In this document: positions 8,420 through 17,524 of the stretch, in pieces
Layout of the letters: the number at the start of each line of letters is the position of its first letter
Numbering within the stretch: position 1 is the first letter of the stretch
Source: Pseudomonadota bacterium
GTDB lineage: Bacteria; Pseudomonadota; Alphaproteobacteria; Rickettsiales; UBA6187
Assembly (NCBI GenBank): GCA_027620075.1
Contig: JAQCEY010000002.1
Span: 168,358 to 232,357 of the forward strand
Length of the DNA: 64,000 nt
Direction: 5' to 3'
Position numbers and translations under genes: made by a program
The notes under the pieces: model-generated
What the model was told of the DNA's origin: nothing
Databases searched by the model: none
The model's input: the letters and a program-made list of their open reading frames with translations, nothing else

Positions 8420-9055
8420 TTACTCAGCCCTTTCACCGAAAATAGCCGTACCTATCCTAACATGAGTAGCACCGCAATCAATCGCCTGCATATAATCGCC
8501 GCTCATACCCATACTGCAAATATCAAGATTATGTTTATTACATAAGTCCCGTAGCATTTTAAAATGCGGCTTAGGGTCTTCGTTTACAGGCGGGATACAC
8601 ATTAATCCTTTTACGGGCAAACCTTTTTCTATACAATCTTTGATAAACATATCGGCATCTTTTGGTAGCACTCCGGCTTTTTGCGGTTCTTCACCCGTAT
8701 TTACCTGAATAAGGCAATCAGGGTATTTACTTTGCTTTTTCATTTCTGTTATAAGTGCGTTTGCAAGCTTTTCCCTGTCTACCACCTCTATAACATCAAA
8801 TGTCTTTATTGCTTCTTTTACCTTATTGGTTTGCAACGCCCCTATTAGATGAAGCTCCACATCAGAGTGTTTTTTACGAATCTCAGACCATTTCTGCACG
8901 GCTTCTTGAACTTTATTCTCACCGAAGATTTTGTGTCCCGCCTCAATAGCCTGCAATGTTTCATCGGCGGATCTATATTTACTTACCGCTATTAATTTAG
9001 CCCTTTCGTTAATTTGATAAGATATTTTTAATAAATTTCGCTTAATATGTATCAT
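8420..9055 (-). CDS. yggS: YggS/PLPBP-family pyridoxal phosphate homeostasis protein
   Basis: A 211-residue single-domain TIM-barrel protein of the alanine-racemase-like fold. The PLP-binding Lys is K26 in I-A-V-S-K-Y. Other family blocks are F-G-E-N-K-V-Q-E-A (about 44-52), H-L-I-G-A-L-Q-T-N-K (70-79), and the C-terminal S-M-G-M-S-G-D-Y near 181-188 followed by V-R-I-G-T-A-I-F-G. Members bind PLP without catalysis and keep its free level in balance. Length is slightly below the usual 220-230. Its stop faces ctrA, so the two genes converge. Confidence 0.95.
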   Translation of the reverse strand: MIHIKRNLLKISYQINERAKLIAVSKYRSADETLQAIEAGHKIFGENKVQEAVQKWSEIRKKHSDVELHLIGALQTNKVKEAIKTFDVIEVVDREKLANALITEMKKQSKYPDCLIQVNTGEEPQKAGVLPKDADMFIKDCIEKGLPVKGLMCIPPVNEDPKPHFKMLRDLCNKHNLDICSMGMSGDYMQAIDCGATHVRIGTAIFGERAE

Positions 9056-9182
9056 AAATGTAGTTTTTTTGAATTTATTGAAAATTTAAGATGTATTTTT
9101 ACAACACAAATGCATAAAAAGGCGTGCAGGTAGCATTATTAAGCCATTATCTGTTGTTATCTGACACCACGATACTATCTTG

Positions 9183-9212
9183 TTCAAAGGTTATTTGAAA
9201 TATTATTTTCAA
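9183..9212 (+). promoter_or_regulatory. Overlapping inverted repeats upstream of the porin
   Basis: TTCAAA (9183-9188) pairs with TTTGAA (9194-9199), and TTGAAA (9195-9200) pairs with TTTCAA (9207-9212). The second arm of one palindrome overlaps the first arm of the next. Such nested symmetric sites can form a repressor or activator operator. It lies 50-80 bp before the porin start. No known regulator consensus is matched. Confidence 0.3.
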
Positions 9213-9263
9213 GTACGACTGAATTTAGTTTTTTACTATTAAATTTAAAATATGGATAACAAA

Positions 9264-10481
9264 ATGAAAAAAATCTTACTTGCTACAACTGCTGTCGGTT
9301 TATTTGCAGCCGCTTCGGCAAATGCATCAGGTCCTACTGTGACTGTTGGTGGTTATGCTGATTTCCAAGTCGGTTCATCCGATCAGGAATCTTTATTTGA
9401 AGCTAGTCCTTTGACTAACGCATTCTCTAAAGACTTACACACAAGAACCGATACTGAAATTTACATTAAAGTTGACGGTAAAACCGATAACGGTCTTGGC
9501 TATGGTGCTTTAATTGAGCTTGAAGCCGATGTAAGTGCTGATGATGATACCGGTGCTAATAACAATGCCGAAAGAGCTTATATCTATGTAGAAAGCGGAT
9601 TCGGACGTGTTGAAGTCGGTGCTACGGGTGATGCGGGTGATGCATTGCGTGTTGACGCAAGCACATTTGCTCGTGCAACAGGTGGTATCGGTGGTGATTT
9701 CTACAATTATGCCGACCTAGGAAACTCTCAAACTCCTGTAAGTGTTAGCGATTTTTACATACTTCCGGGTCTTCCGACTGCTGTCGGTCTGACAGGTGAA
9801 GCTGACGGCGGTGTTAAAACTGCTCGTGCTACTGCTAACAAAATCAGCTACTACTCTCCGCGTATCCAAGGTTTACAACTTGGTGTAAGCTACACGCCTG
9901 ACCAAGATGAGCGTGGTACTGCATCAGGTTTCAGTGCTGATGCAAACGGTGCTGCCGGTGCTGTTACAGGTATCGAAAATGCATGGAATGTCGGTTTAAA
10001 CTATGACGGTGAGTTCAACGGTTTCGGAATTGAGGCTTCTGCTCAGGCTGAGTGGGGCAACACTGAAAATGCAGGTCTTGTTGCTACTACTCGTGACGAC
10101 CTACAAGCTTATGCTTTCGGTTTAGCCGGTAGCTATGCAGGTTTCACTCTAGGTGGTTCATACGGAATTATTGATGAGTCTTCAAACACAGCTACATTGA
10201 ACACCGAGATAGATTACTGGACATTAGGTGCTGCTTATGTGTTCGGACCATTCGGTACTTCAGTATCTTACATGGATTCAACTATTGAAAACCAAACGGG
10301 TACAAATGACGCTGAGTTCCAGAACATAGTAGTTGGTGCCGATTACCAATTAGCTCCGGGACTAGTTCCTTATGTTGAGGTTTCTTTCTTTGAAACCGAT
10401 AATAACATAGCTGACGTTGCCGGAACTTCTGTTGACAACGAAGGTACTGTATTTATCGTTGGTACTGAATTAAACTTCTAA
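9264..10481 (+). CDS. Outer-membrane porin
   Basis: A secreted beta-barrel protein of about 405 residues. The signal peptide M-K-K-I-L-L-A-T-T-A-V-G ends with A-N-A-S. The mature part starts with T-V-T-V-G-G-Y-A-D-F, as in the Gram-negative porin family. Many alternating amphipathic strands follow, with Gly- and Asn-rich turns and the motif E-R-A-Y-I-Y-V-E-S-G-F-G-R-V-E-V-G typical of porin strands. The last residue is Phe (T-E-L-N-F), the BAM recognition signal. An in-frame ATG 12 nt upstream (9252) is possible; the chosen start gives a standard signal peptide. A strong terminator follows, so it is monocistronic. Confidence 0.9.
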   Translation: MKKILLATTAVGLFAAASANASGPTVTVGGYADFQVGSSDQESLFEASPLTNAFSKDLHTRTDTEIYIKVDGKTDNGLGYGALIELEADVSADDDTGANNNAERAYIYVESGFGRVEVGATGDAGDALRVDASTFARATGGIGGDFYNYADLGNSQTPVSVSDFYILPGLPTAVGLTGEADGGVKTARATANKISYYSPRIQGLQLGVSYTPDQDERGTASGFSADANGAAGAVTGIENAWNVGLNYDGEFNGFGIEASAQAEWGNTENAGLVATTRDDLQAYAFGLAGSYAGFTLGGSYGIIDESSNTATLNTEIDYWTLGAAYVFGPFGTSVSYMDSTIENQTGTNDAEFQNIVVGADYQLAPGLVPYVEVSFFETDNNIADVAGTSVDNEGTVFIVGTELNF

Positions 10482-10503
10482 GTTTAACTAGTATTAGAAT
10501 ATT

Positions 10504-10534
10504 AAAAGGCGGATCATACGATCCGCCTTTTTTT
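10504..10534 (+). terminator. Rho-independent terminator of the porin gene
   Basis: AAAAGGCGGATC (10504-10515) and GATCCGCCTTTT form a perfect stem around a 4-nt loop, followed by a run of T. It begins 23 nt after the porin stop codon. Confidence 0.92.
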
Positions 10535-10559
10535 GTTGAAAGTAACTTAAGTCAAAAAA

Positions 10560-10699
10560 CTATAGCGTTTCTAATGTTAAATGATAATGTCATCCCCCGA
10601 ATTTGCGAAGCAAATTATAGGGGGATCTGTTTTAATTGACAGAAGATCCCCGCACGGAGGCGGGGATGACAACTATCAATAAATTTTGGAAATACTATA
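10560..10699. repeat. Composite palindromic repeat, full copy
   Basis: A 140-bp element. The left end starts CTATAGCGTTTCTAA; the right end finishes GGAAATACTATAA, its imperfect inverse. Inside are two palindromes. The first (10589-10628) runs from GTCATCCCCCGAATT to AATTATAGGGGGATCT. The second (10644-10670) runs from AGATCCCCGC to GCGGGGATGAC. The same building blocks recur at 48931-49127 and 59254-59395. It is non-coding and can fold into a long hairpin. Confidence 0.75.
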
Positions 10700-10703
10700 A
10701 ATT

Positions 10704-10775
10704 AGATCCCCCTATAATTGCCTACGGCAATTCGGGGGATGACAGCAGTATCCAAAAGGGTAAATACTATAATTT
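10704..10775. repeat. Palindromic repeat, half copy adjoining the full copy
   Basis: 10704-10743 is the reverse complement of the block at 10589-10628, with a changed centre (GCCTACGGC). A right end follows with GTAAATACTATAATTT at about 10761-10776. It lies in tandem with the full copy, in inverted orientation. Confidence 0.7.
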
Positions 10776-10791
10776 AAAGGACTATATATAA

Positions 10792-13700
10792 TCAAACTAA
10801 CAAATCCCGATTTCCGCCAATTGCCGTTGTATTTACCGTATATGTCTTTTCGGTTACGAATCTTAAAAGATAGTTAGGCCCTCCGGCTTTAGGCCCCGTA
10901 CCGGAAAGCCCCTCACCGCCAAACGGTTGCACACCTACCGTTGCACCTATCATATTACGGTTAACATATAAGTTACCCACATTGACCCTTTGCCGGATAT
11001 ATTCCGCTCTTGATTCTACCCTGCTTTGAATGCCAAGCGTCAGCCCGTAGCCTGTAGAGTTAACTTCTGCAATAACATTATCAAGATTCTTCCCGCTATA
11101 GCGTACAACATGCAGGACAGGACCAAACACTTCCTCTTTCAAATCGGCAATAGAATTTATCTCAAACACATGCGGAACTACAAAATATCCTGCATCGGCA
11201 ATTTCACTTTTTATATCGGCTTTTGCCACCAGCTTGTGTTTAGCTTTCATGCTTCGTATATGCGTATCAAGTTTCTTTTTTGCGTCAATATCAATAACGC
11301 TTGAAATATCGGTTTCCAACATTTGGGGAGAACCGATATTAAGGGTTTGCATAGCCCCCGATAGCACTTGTAGCAACTCATCGGCGATATCATTTTGCAC
11401 GTACAGCACCCTTAAAGCCGAGCATCGTTGCCCGGCACTCATGAAAGCCGATTGGATTATGTCGTCAACAGTCTGTTCAACCAGTGCGGTAGAATCTACT
11501 ATCATAGCGTTCTGACCGCCTGTTTCTGCGATGAAAGGAATTATCGAGCCCCCTCTTGCAGCCAGATTATTATTGATAATATTAGCGGTTTGATTAGAGC
11601 CTGTGAACACCACTCCTGCAACCCTGTGGTCATTGAGTAATTTTTTACCGATTGCCTCACCATCACCAAGAAGCAGGTTTATCACTCCTTTAGGTACACC
11701 CGCCTCATACAATAACCTTACGGCATATGCGGCAATAAGGGGTGTCTGTTCGGAAGGTTTTGCAATTACCGTATTGCCCGTCACAAGTGCGGCAGATACC
11801 TGCCCTAAGAAAATCGCAAGCGGAAAATTCCACGGACTTATGCATACAAAAACCCCTCTACCGGTGTAAGAAAGTAAGTTCTTCTCACCTGTAGAACCTT
11901 GCAATATAATATCTTCCCCCAGCAGTTTCCTTGCCTTGACGGCATAATATCTACAAAAATCCACTGCCTCACGCAATTCGGCTATTGAATCGGCTATTGT
12001 CTTGCCTGCCTCCCTCATACATAACGAGATTACCTCAAGGCTGTTTTTTTCCAGAAGGTCAGCCGTTTTCTCAAGAATTTCAGCCCTTTGGTCTACCGGA
12101 GTCTTGTTCCATTTTTCAAATGCCTTATGACTTACCTCAACAGCTTCTAAAACCTGTGTTTGTTTTATATTGCCTACCTTACCGACCTTGTGCTTATTGT
12201 TATAAGGGCTATAAACGTCCTGAACCTGCCCTGAAACTTCTTTATTGCCGATAAATGAAGTAGCCGACCATTTGTTACCCTTTAATTTATCCAACTCGCC
12301 CAGAAATTTTTCAACATCCGCCTTATTGCCCGTATCCAAGCCTATTGAGTTTTTTCTATCCTCATAAATATCCGAAGGTAAAGGGATTTTGTTTTTTTCA
12401 GCCTTATATTCAAGAATGTCGGAAGAAAGGTTATTAAGTGCTATTTTATCATCGGATACATTTTTTACAAAAGAACTGTTAGCACTATTTTCAAGCAGCC
12501 TTCTTATCAAATAAGGTAGCAGCTCCTTGTAGCTTCCTACGGGTGCATATACACGGCAAGGATATTTTTTGACCACCTCGTCATATATAGAGCCTCCCAT
12601 GCCGTGTATTAACTGAAACTCGAATTGCTTACCCTTTGCGGCTTTTTCTATTTCGGCGATAGTAACAGCGTTATGCGTAGCAAACTGAGGATATATGTGG
12701 GCTTCTGTTTCCAGCATTTTATATGCACATGCCAGATATGATATATCGGTATGTTCTTTATGCGTAAATACGGGATAATCCTCATGTGAGGCAATTTGCG
12801 ACTTTTTTATTTCAGCGTCCCAGTAAGCACCTTTTACCAGTCTTACGGGTATTTGTTTTCCGATATGTTTTGCCAGAGCCTCAATATAGTCTATAACCGC
12901 AAAAGCGTGCCTTTGATAAGCCTGTACCGCCAAGCCTATTCCCTCTGCTTCTTTTAGGTCGTTATCGCATAAAAGTTCGGTGAATATTTCCAGTGTCAGG
13001 TCAAGCCTTTCGTATTCTTCGGCATCTATGGTTATTGATATTCCGGCATCAAGAGCCTGCATAACAACTTCTTTTAATTTAGGCAGAAGCTCGACTTTTA
13101 CTTTTTCAACATTAGTGTAATGAAAATGGGGGTGGAATGCAGAAAGCTTTATAGATATAGCCGGTCTTTTATATCTTGCCTGCGTCAGGTCAACCGCATT
13201 TTGTATATTCTCAATAGCGGTTTTATATTTGTTTATATATATCTGTGCCTGCTCGGGTGAGCGTGCAGCCTCGCCAAGCATATCGTAAGACATCACATAG
13301 CCTTTCTTTTCATATTTTTTTGCACGGCTCATGGCATCGTTAATATCTTGCCCCATAACAAAATGCCCGCCCAGCAGTTTCATAGACTGTTTTATAGAAG
13401 AGCGTATAAAGGGGGTTGCAGCAGACTTAATAGGCTTTTCCCGATTCAGGAATTTTCCTACGATTTTCATACCCAATGCCGAGGCTTTCATGACCTTTGA
13501 GTTTCCCTTTCCCTTAAACTCGTCCCATTTTACACCCTGTAGCTTGTCGTGTATAAGGGCGTTTGCAGTCGAGCTGTCGGGAACTCTGAGCAAAGCCTCA
13601 CAAAGCGAAAGTATCGCTATACCTTCGTCCGTATCAAGACCGTACTGCCTGAAAAAAGCTTCAATACCTATTGAATCGACGTTATTCCTGATATGTGAAA

Positions 13701-13845
13701 TATAGCTATTTGCAGCAGTCTTTATCGGGGCAAAGCTGCCACGTTTATCTTTTACGATTTTCTTTAATTTAAGAACGGTTTTATCTTCGGAGCATTTTGC
13801 TTGTGAACTTACCTCAAATAATAATTTACCTAATTTTTTATCCAT
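10792..13845 (-). CDS. putA: Bifunctional proline dehydrogenase / P5C dehydrogenase PutA
   Basis: A 1017-residue enzyme oxidising proline to glutamate in two steps: FAD-dependent proline dehydrogenase (about 160-450), then NAD-dependent P5C/glutamate-semialdehyde dehydrogenase (about 520-1000). Proline dehydrogenase blocks include S-I-K-L-S-A-F-H-P-H, R-L-V-K-G-A-Y-W-D and F-A-T-H-N-A. The aldehyde dehydrogenase half has I-S-P-W-N-F-P-L-A-I, the catalytic Glu in A-E-T-G-G-Q-N-A and the catalytic Cys in G-Q-R-C-S-A-L. No N-terminal ribbon-helix-helix DNA-binding domain is present, so it should not repress its own gene as E. coli PutA does. It is monocistronic. Confidence 0.96.
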   Translation of the reverse strand: MDKKLGKLLFEVSSQAKCSEDKTVLKLKKIVKDKRGSFAPIKTAANSYISHIRNNVDSIGIEAFFRQYGLDTDEGIAILSLCEALLRVPDSSTANALIHDKLQGVKWDEFKGKGNSKVMKASALGMKIVGKFLNREKPIKSAATPFIRSSIKQSMKLLGGHFVMGQDINDAMSRAKKYEKKGYVMSYDMLGEAARSPEQAQIYINKYKTAIENIQNAVDLTQARYKRPAISIKLSAFHPHFHYTNVEKVKVELLPKLKEVVMQALDAGISITIDAEEYERLDLTLEIFTELLCDNDLKEAEGIGLAVQAYQRHAFAVIDYIEALAKHIGKQIPVRLVKGAYWDAEIKKSQIASHEDYPVFTHKEHTDISYLACAYKMLETEAHIYPQFATHNAVTIAEIEKAAKGKQFEFQLIHGMGGSIYDEVVKKYPCRVYAPVGSYKELLPYLIRRLLENSANSSFVKNVSDDKIALNNLSSDILEYKAEKNKIPLPSDIYEDRKNSIGLDTGNKADVEKFLGELDKLKGNKWSATSFIGNKEVSGQVQDVYSPYNNKHKVGKVGNIKQTQVLEAVEVSHKAFEKWNKTPVDQRAEILEKTADLLEKNSLEVISLCMREAGKTIADSIAELREAVDFCRYYAVKARKLLGEDIILQGSTGEKNLLSYTGRGVFVCISPWNFPLAIFLGQVSAALVTGNTVIAKPSEQTPLIAAYAVRLLYEAGVPKGVINLLLGDGEAIGKKLLNDHRVAGVVFTGSNQTANIINNNLAARGGSIIPFIAETGGQNAMIVDSTALVEQTVDDIIQSAFMSAGQRCSALRVLYVQNDIADELLQVLSGAMQTLNIGSPQMLETDISSVIDIDAKKKLDTHIRSMKAKHKLVAKADIKSEIADAGYFVVPHVFEINSIADLKEEVFGPVLHVVRYSGKNLDNVIAEVNSTGYGLTLGIQSRVESRAEYIRQRVNVGNLYVNRNMIGATVGVQPFGGEGLSGTGPKAGGPNYLLRFVTEKTYTVNTTAIGGNRDLLV

Positions 13846-13999
13846 AAAATAACATCGAATTCCCTGTTAAATAACAAGACTATTTGTTACATATTATGTT
13901 TATATAGTCAATTAACCTGAGTTTCTTAAGCAGGATTTATATATTGTTGAGACTTAGGTAGTGTCGACAAATTATTAATGAAAAGTGAAAATACTATAA

Positions 14000-14332
14000 C
14001 TACCTGATTCTTTCTCTTCGACCGCCTGTAGCAGCAGGCTCCTCACCGGTGGGAGGAAGTGCGTCTTTTTCCACTTTACCTTCCTCGGGTAACGCTCCTC
14101 TTTGTCGCCTTTCTGCCTCACCACCGGCTCCTATATATTTTACAAGCAATTCATTGGTTCTTTTAGTTTCTGCCAGAATTTCTTTTAACAATTTTGTTTG
14201 TTCAGTATTTTCACCTACAATAACCGTTCTGTCATCAACTGCACTTGTGGACTTATTATTAAATCCGGCATAAGCCGCACCTGATGCTAACACAAACGTA
14301 ACAGCAACGGTACTAATGTATTTTTTATTCAT
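14000..14332 (-). CDS. Small secreted protein of unknown function
   Basis: A 110-residue protein with a clear signal peptide (M-N-K-K-Y, hydrophobic to about 20, A-Y-A cleavage). The mature part has a short predicted helix (about 43-66, T-K-L-L-K-E-I-L-A-E-T-K-R-T-N-E-L-L) and a disordered tail rich in Gly, Glu, Pro and Arg. No family is recognised. The charged tail and the helix could bind a partner or nucleic acid in the periplasm, but this is a guess. It is divergent from pyrF. Confidence 0.65.
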   Translation of the reverse strand: MNKKYISTVAVTFVLASGAAYAGFNNKSTSAVDDRTVIVGENTEQTKLLKEILAETKRTNELLVKYIGAGGEAERRQRGALPEEGKVEKDALPPTGEEPAATGGRRERIR

Positions 14333-14405
14333 TATTTGTCCCCTTTTTAGTAGATAATATATTATATTATATTATCATGTCATCATATAATTATACTATA
14401 ATTTT

Positions 14406-15113
14406 ATGATGACAAACATTATTATCTGTGCCATTGATACTAAAGACATCAAACAGGCAAAAAAGCTTGCACTTTCGGTGAAGGACAGCGTAGCAATGGT
14501 TAAATGCGGTCTTGAGTTCTTTACGGCAAATGGTGCGGCGGGTATAAAAGAGATTGCGTCAACCGGCATCGAAATATTCCTTGACCTGAAGTTCCATGAT
14601 ATTCCCAATACGGTTGCAGAGGCCGTAAAAAGTGCGGTTAGCCTTGATGTTAGCATAATAACTATCCATACACTCGGCGGCAAGGCAATGATGCAGGCTG
14701 CATCTTATGCGGCAAAAGAAGAGGCGGCAAGGCTTGGAAAACAAAAACCGCTGATAGTAGGGGTTACGGTTCTGACTAGTATGGACGACAACGAACTAAA
14801 CGGCATAGGGATAGATAAAGCGTCTTTAGAGCAGGTGAAAATATTAGCGAAGCTGGCAAAGGAATCGGGACTGGACGGCATTGTCTGCTCACCGCATGAA
14901 ATAAAGTCGGTAAAATCGATATGCGGCAAGGATTTTGTAACGGTAGTACCGGGCATACGCCCCGACTCAAGCACCAACGACGACCAGAAGCGTGTTATGA
15001 CACCAAAACAGGCGGTAAATGAAGGAGCTGATTATATTGTAATAGGAAGACCGATAACGCGTTCAAAAAATCCGGCAAAGACTGCACGGGATATTTTTAA
15101 TATTATAAAATAA
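14406..15113 (+). CDS. pyrF: Orotidine 5'-phosphate decarboxylase
   Basis: A 235-residue TIM-barrel enzyme that makes UMP from OMP, the last step of pyrimidine synthesis. The catalytic D-x-K-x-x-D set is D60, K62 and D65 in F-L-D-L-K-F-H-D-I-P-N-T-V. The phosphate-binding end has V-P-G-I-R-P and I-V-I-G-R-P-I-T. Length is typical of the bacterial short form. The initiator may be the first or second Met. lptA follows after 80 bp on the same strand. Confidence 0.96.
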   Translation: MMTNIIICAIDTKDIKQAKKLALSVKDSVAMVKCGLEFFTANGAAGIKEIASTGIEIFLDLKFHDIPNTVAEAVKSAVSLDVSIITIHTLGGKAMMQAASYAAKEEAARLGKQKPLIVGVTVLTSMDDNELNGIGIDKASLEQVKILAKLAKESGLDGIVCSPHEIKSVKSICGKDFVTVVPGIRPDSSTNDDQKRVMTPKQAVNEGADYIVIGRPITRSKNPAKTARDIFNIIK

Positions 15114-15193
15114 TTCTTTACTGGATTTTGTGACATATTATTGTTATAATGCAGCCCCTGACATTATGTTAACTATAATTTTTTTATAAAAAT

Positions 15194-15715
15194 ATGATTA
15201 AGAAAATACTAATTTGTACATTATCTGCTTTTTATGCATTCGGCTCATACGCATCGACCGAAGGCTATCAAGGCTATGATTCAAAGGCTCCTGTCGAGAT
15301 AACTTCGGATACTCTGGAAATAGAACAAGATAAACAAAAAGCCGTATTCAAGGGCAATGTTGAGGCTATACAAAGTAATATTACTATCAAATCCGATGAG
15401 ATGCTTGTTCATTATAAATCAGGTGGGGGCAAATCCCAAAACTCGGTATCGAAGGTTGAAACCGTAGGCAATGTCACGCTAAAAACCCCTAAAGAAACCG
15501 CAAGCAGTAATAAGGGCGTTTTCGATGTAGATAAAAAACTCATTACTTTATTGGGTAATGTTTCACTAAAAAGTGGAAAAAATGTGGTAAATGGCGAAAA
15601 GTTTGTTTATAATTTGAACACGGGTAAAAGTAGTATCGTTAGCGATACGAAGCAAGAAGCGAACGGGACGGAGAAAAAAGGACGTGTTAGGGGGGTTTTT
15701 ATTCCCGAACAATAG
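15194..15715 (+). CDS. lptA: LPS transport periplasmic protein LptA
   Basis: A 173-residue periplasmic protein with a signal peptide (about 1-20) and an OstA/LptA domain. P-V-E-I-T-S-D-T-L-E-I begins the first beta strand (about 33-43), and repeated G-N-V strands follow (K-G-N-V-E-A, V-G-N-V-T-L, L-G-N-V-S-L). LptA forms the bridge that carries LPS from the inner to the outer membrane. It sits directly before lptB; lptC, which often precedes lptA, is replaced here by pyrF. Confidence 0.93.
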   Translation: MIKKILICTLSAFYAFGSYASTEGYQGYDSKAPVEITSDTLEIEQDKQKAVFKGNVEAIQSNITIKSDEMLVHYKSGGGKSQNSVSKVETVGNVTLKTPKETASSNKGVFDVDKKLITLLGNVSLKSGKNVVNGEKFVYNLNTGKSSIVSDTKQEANGTEKKGRVRGVFIPEQ

Positions 15716-15744
15716 TTTTTCTCTTTTTAAGATACAGGTAGTCT

Positions 15745-17085
15745 ATGATTAAGAGATTTATGGATAAGAAATCACTCTCGGTTAGGGAAAGTGCTGAAAC
15801 ATTGAAAAAGATAACATCGGGCAATACGCCTAAAATAAAAAAAACAGCCGATAAGAAGCAAGTGGACTTTGAAGCACTTAATAAGGCAGCTATAGATAAG
15901 ATTACGAAAAAAAAGCCTGTAGCTAGCCAAAAATCGCTTTTTGAAGAGGCTATAGTAGAAAAGCCCGTTACTCAGCCGCCGGCTAATGATATAACTGCCG
16001 ATGATAAGAATGTCATCGTTACCCCTTTAGCAGAGGAATCTACTCAAGATATCGTTAAGGAAGAAGCTGCGGTCAAAGAGCCTGCCGTTATTGAGGCTAT
16101 TAATAACACGCAGGTCACAAAAGAAGTGAAAAAACAAGAGAAAAAGCCGTTTTTAAAGGCTGTAACCTCAATAGTATCCGAAGAAAAAGAGGATACTCCT
16201 AAAAACGCAAAGCCGGACGAGACGCACGACGAGCCTCCTCAGATAATCAAGTTTGAAAACTTGAAGAAAGATTCCCCGTCAAAAGAAAATATTTATTCTA
16301 TCGGCAAGAAGTCGGACGAGAAGAAGAAGCCCAAAAAACCCAAATTAATTGCTACAAATCCCAAAAAAGGTTTGCATATTTGCAATTTAGGTAAGTCATA
16401 TGGTGACAAGCCTGCCGTGCGTGACGTATCTATGGTATTAAACCGTGGTGAGGCAGTCGGCTTATTAGGGCCCAACGGTGCCGGTAAAACTACGTCATTT
16501 TATATGATAATGGGTCTTATCCGCCCTGATTACGGCACTATATCACTTGACGGTACGGATATAACCAACCTTCCCGTTTACCGCAGGGCTAGAATGGGTA
16601 TAGGCTATCTTCCACAGGAAGCATCTATATTCCGCGGCATGACGGTTGAAGAAAATATACTTTCGGTTTTGGAGATATCCGAGCCGGTTTCGGAAAAAAG
16701 GTCTGCAGAGCTTGATTCGCTACTTGGTGAATTTTCGATAACGCATCTTCGCCGCTCTCCGGCAATTGCTTTATCAGGCGGTGAGCGTCGCCGTGTCGAG
16801 ATTGCAAGGGCACTTGCGAGCAACCCTTCATTTATACTGCTTGACGAGCCGTTAGCCGGTATTGATCCGGTTGCCGTAGCCGATATCAAAGAGTTGATAT
16901 CGCACTTAAAGAACAGGGGGATAGGGGTGCTTATCACCGACCATAATGTTCGTGAGGCGTTAGACCTTATCAACCGTGCTTATATTATCCATGACGGCAA
17001 GGTGTTGATGGAAGGCACTCCTGCGGAGATTGTCGGCAATAAGGAAGTGCGCAGAGTATATCTTGGCGATAAATTCAGCCTTTAA
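15745..17085 (+). CDS. lptB: LPS export ATPase LptB with a 200-residue N-terminal extension
   Basis: The ABC ATPase that powers LPS extraction by LptFG. The catalytic part is residues 208-446: Walker [10 protein letters not shown] (242-250), a Q-loop with L-P-Q-E-A-S-I-F (289-296), signature L-S-G-G-E (343-347), Walker B I-L-L-D-E-P, and H-loop H400. LptB is normally about 240 residues. Here about 205 extra residues precede the domain, rich in Lys and Glu, with low complexity and probably disordered. There is no internal ATG/GTG near the ABC domain that would give a normal-length protein. The start follows lptA by 29 nt and a modest AGG. Confidence 0.92.
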   Translation: MIKRFMDKKSLSVRESAETLKKITSGNTPKIKKTADKKQVDFEALNKAAIDKITKKKPVASQKSLFEEAIVEKPVTQPPANDITADDKNVIVTPLAEESTQDIVKEEAAVKEPAVIEAINNTQVTKEVKKQEKKPFLKAVTSIVSEEKEDTPKNAKPDETHDEPPQIIKFENLKKDSPSKENIYSIGKKSDEKKKPKKPKLIATNPKKGLHICNLGKSYGDKPAVRDVSMVLNRGEAVGLLGPNGAGKTTSFYMIMGLIRPDYGTISLDGTDITNLPVYRRARMGIGYLPQEASIFRGMTVEENILSVLEISEPVSEKRSAELDSLLGEFSITHLRRSPAIALSGGERRRVEIARALASNPSFILLDEPLAGIDPVAVADIKELISHLKNRGIGVLITDHNVREALDLINRAYIIHDGKVLMEGTPAEIVGNKEVRRVYLGDKFSL

Positions 17086-17338
17086 GTTTATGCTTTTTGT
17101 CATTTTGAACTCATTTTAGCACTTATTGCTTTTGAAAAATACTAAATAATCCTCATCTCTCCGGTTAACCGATTGCATTCAATTTTTATATTTTAGGGGT
17201 ATAATTGTACCCCTATTTATCCCCCCCTGCACCCCAAGATTATATAAGTCAAAATAGGACAACATAGAACTAAAGATACGGACAATATCTATATATCAAG
17301 GAAAATCGGACTAACTAGGACTAAGTAAAACCAAAAGA

Positions 17339-17428
17339 TGGCGGTGAGGGTGGGATTCGAACCCACGGTACGATTGCTCGCACGCCGGTTTTCAAGACCG
17401 GTTCCTTAAACCACTCGGACACCTCACC
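17339..17428 (-). tRNA. tRNA-Ser (anticodon UGA)
   Basis: On the minus strand the 7-bp acceptor arms are GGTGAGG (5' end at 17428) and CCTCACC, followed by discriminator G and an encoded CCA ending at 17339. The anticodon loop C-T-T-G-A-A-A gives UGA. The long variable arm expected of tRNA-Ser is present between the anticodon arm and the T-arm (GTGGGTTCGAATCCCAC). Length with CCA is 90 nt. Confidence 0.96.
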
Positions 17429-17524
17429 GGAAAATGGCTATCAAAATAAAAAGGAAAGCTGCTTTTAACAGATAGCTATATTTTATGCAAGCTCTTTTGA
17501 ATGGATTTGTTAATGTTCTTAAAC

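Noticed and set aside
17195-17214. Palindrome AGGGGTATAATTGTACCCCT after lptB
   Set aside because: Stem of 7 bp without a T-run; it might terminate lptB, but it lies over 100 nt away and could be chance.
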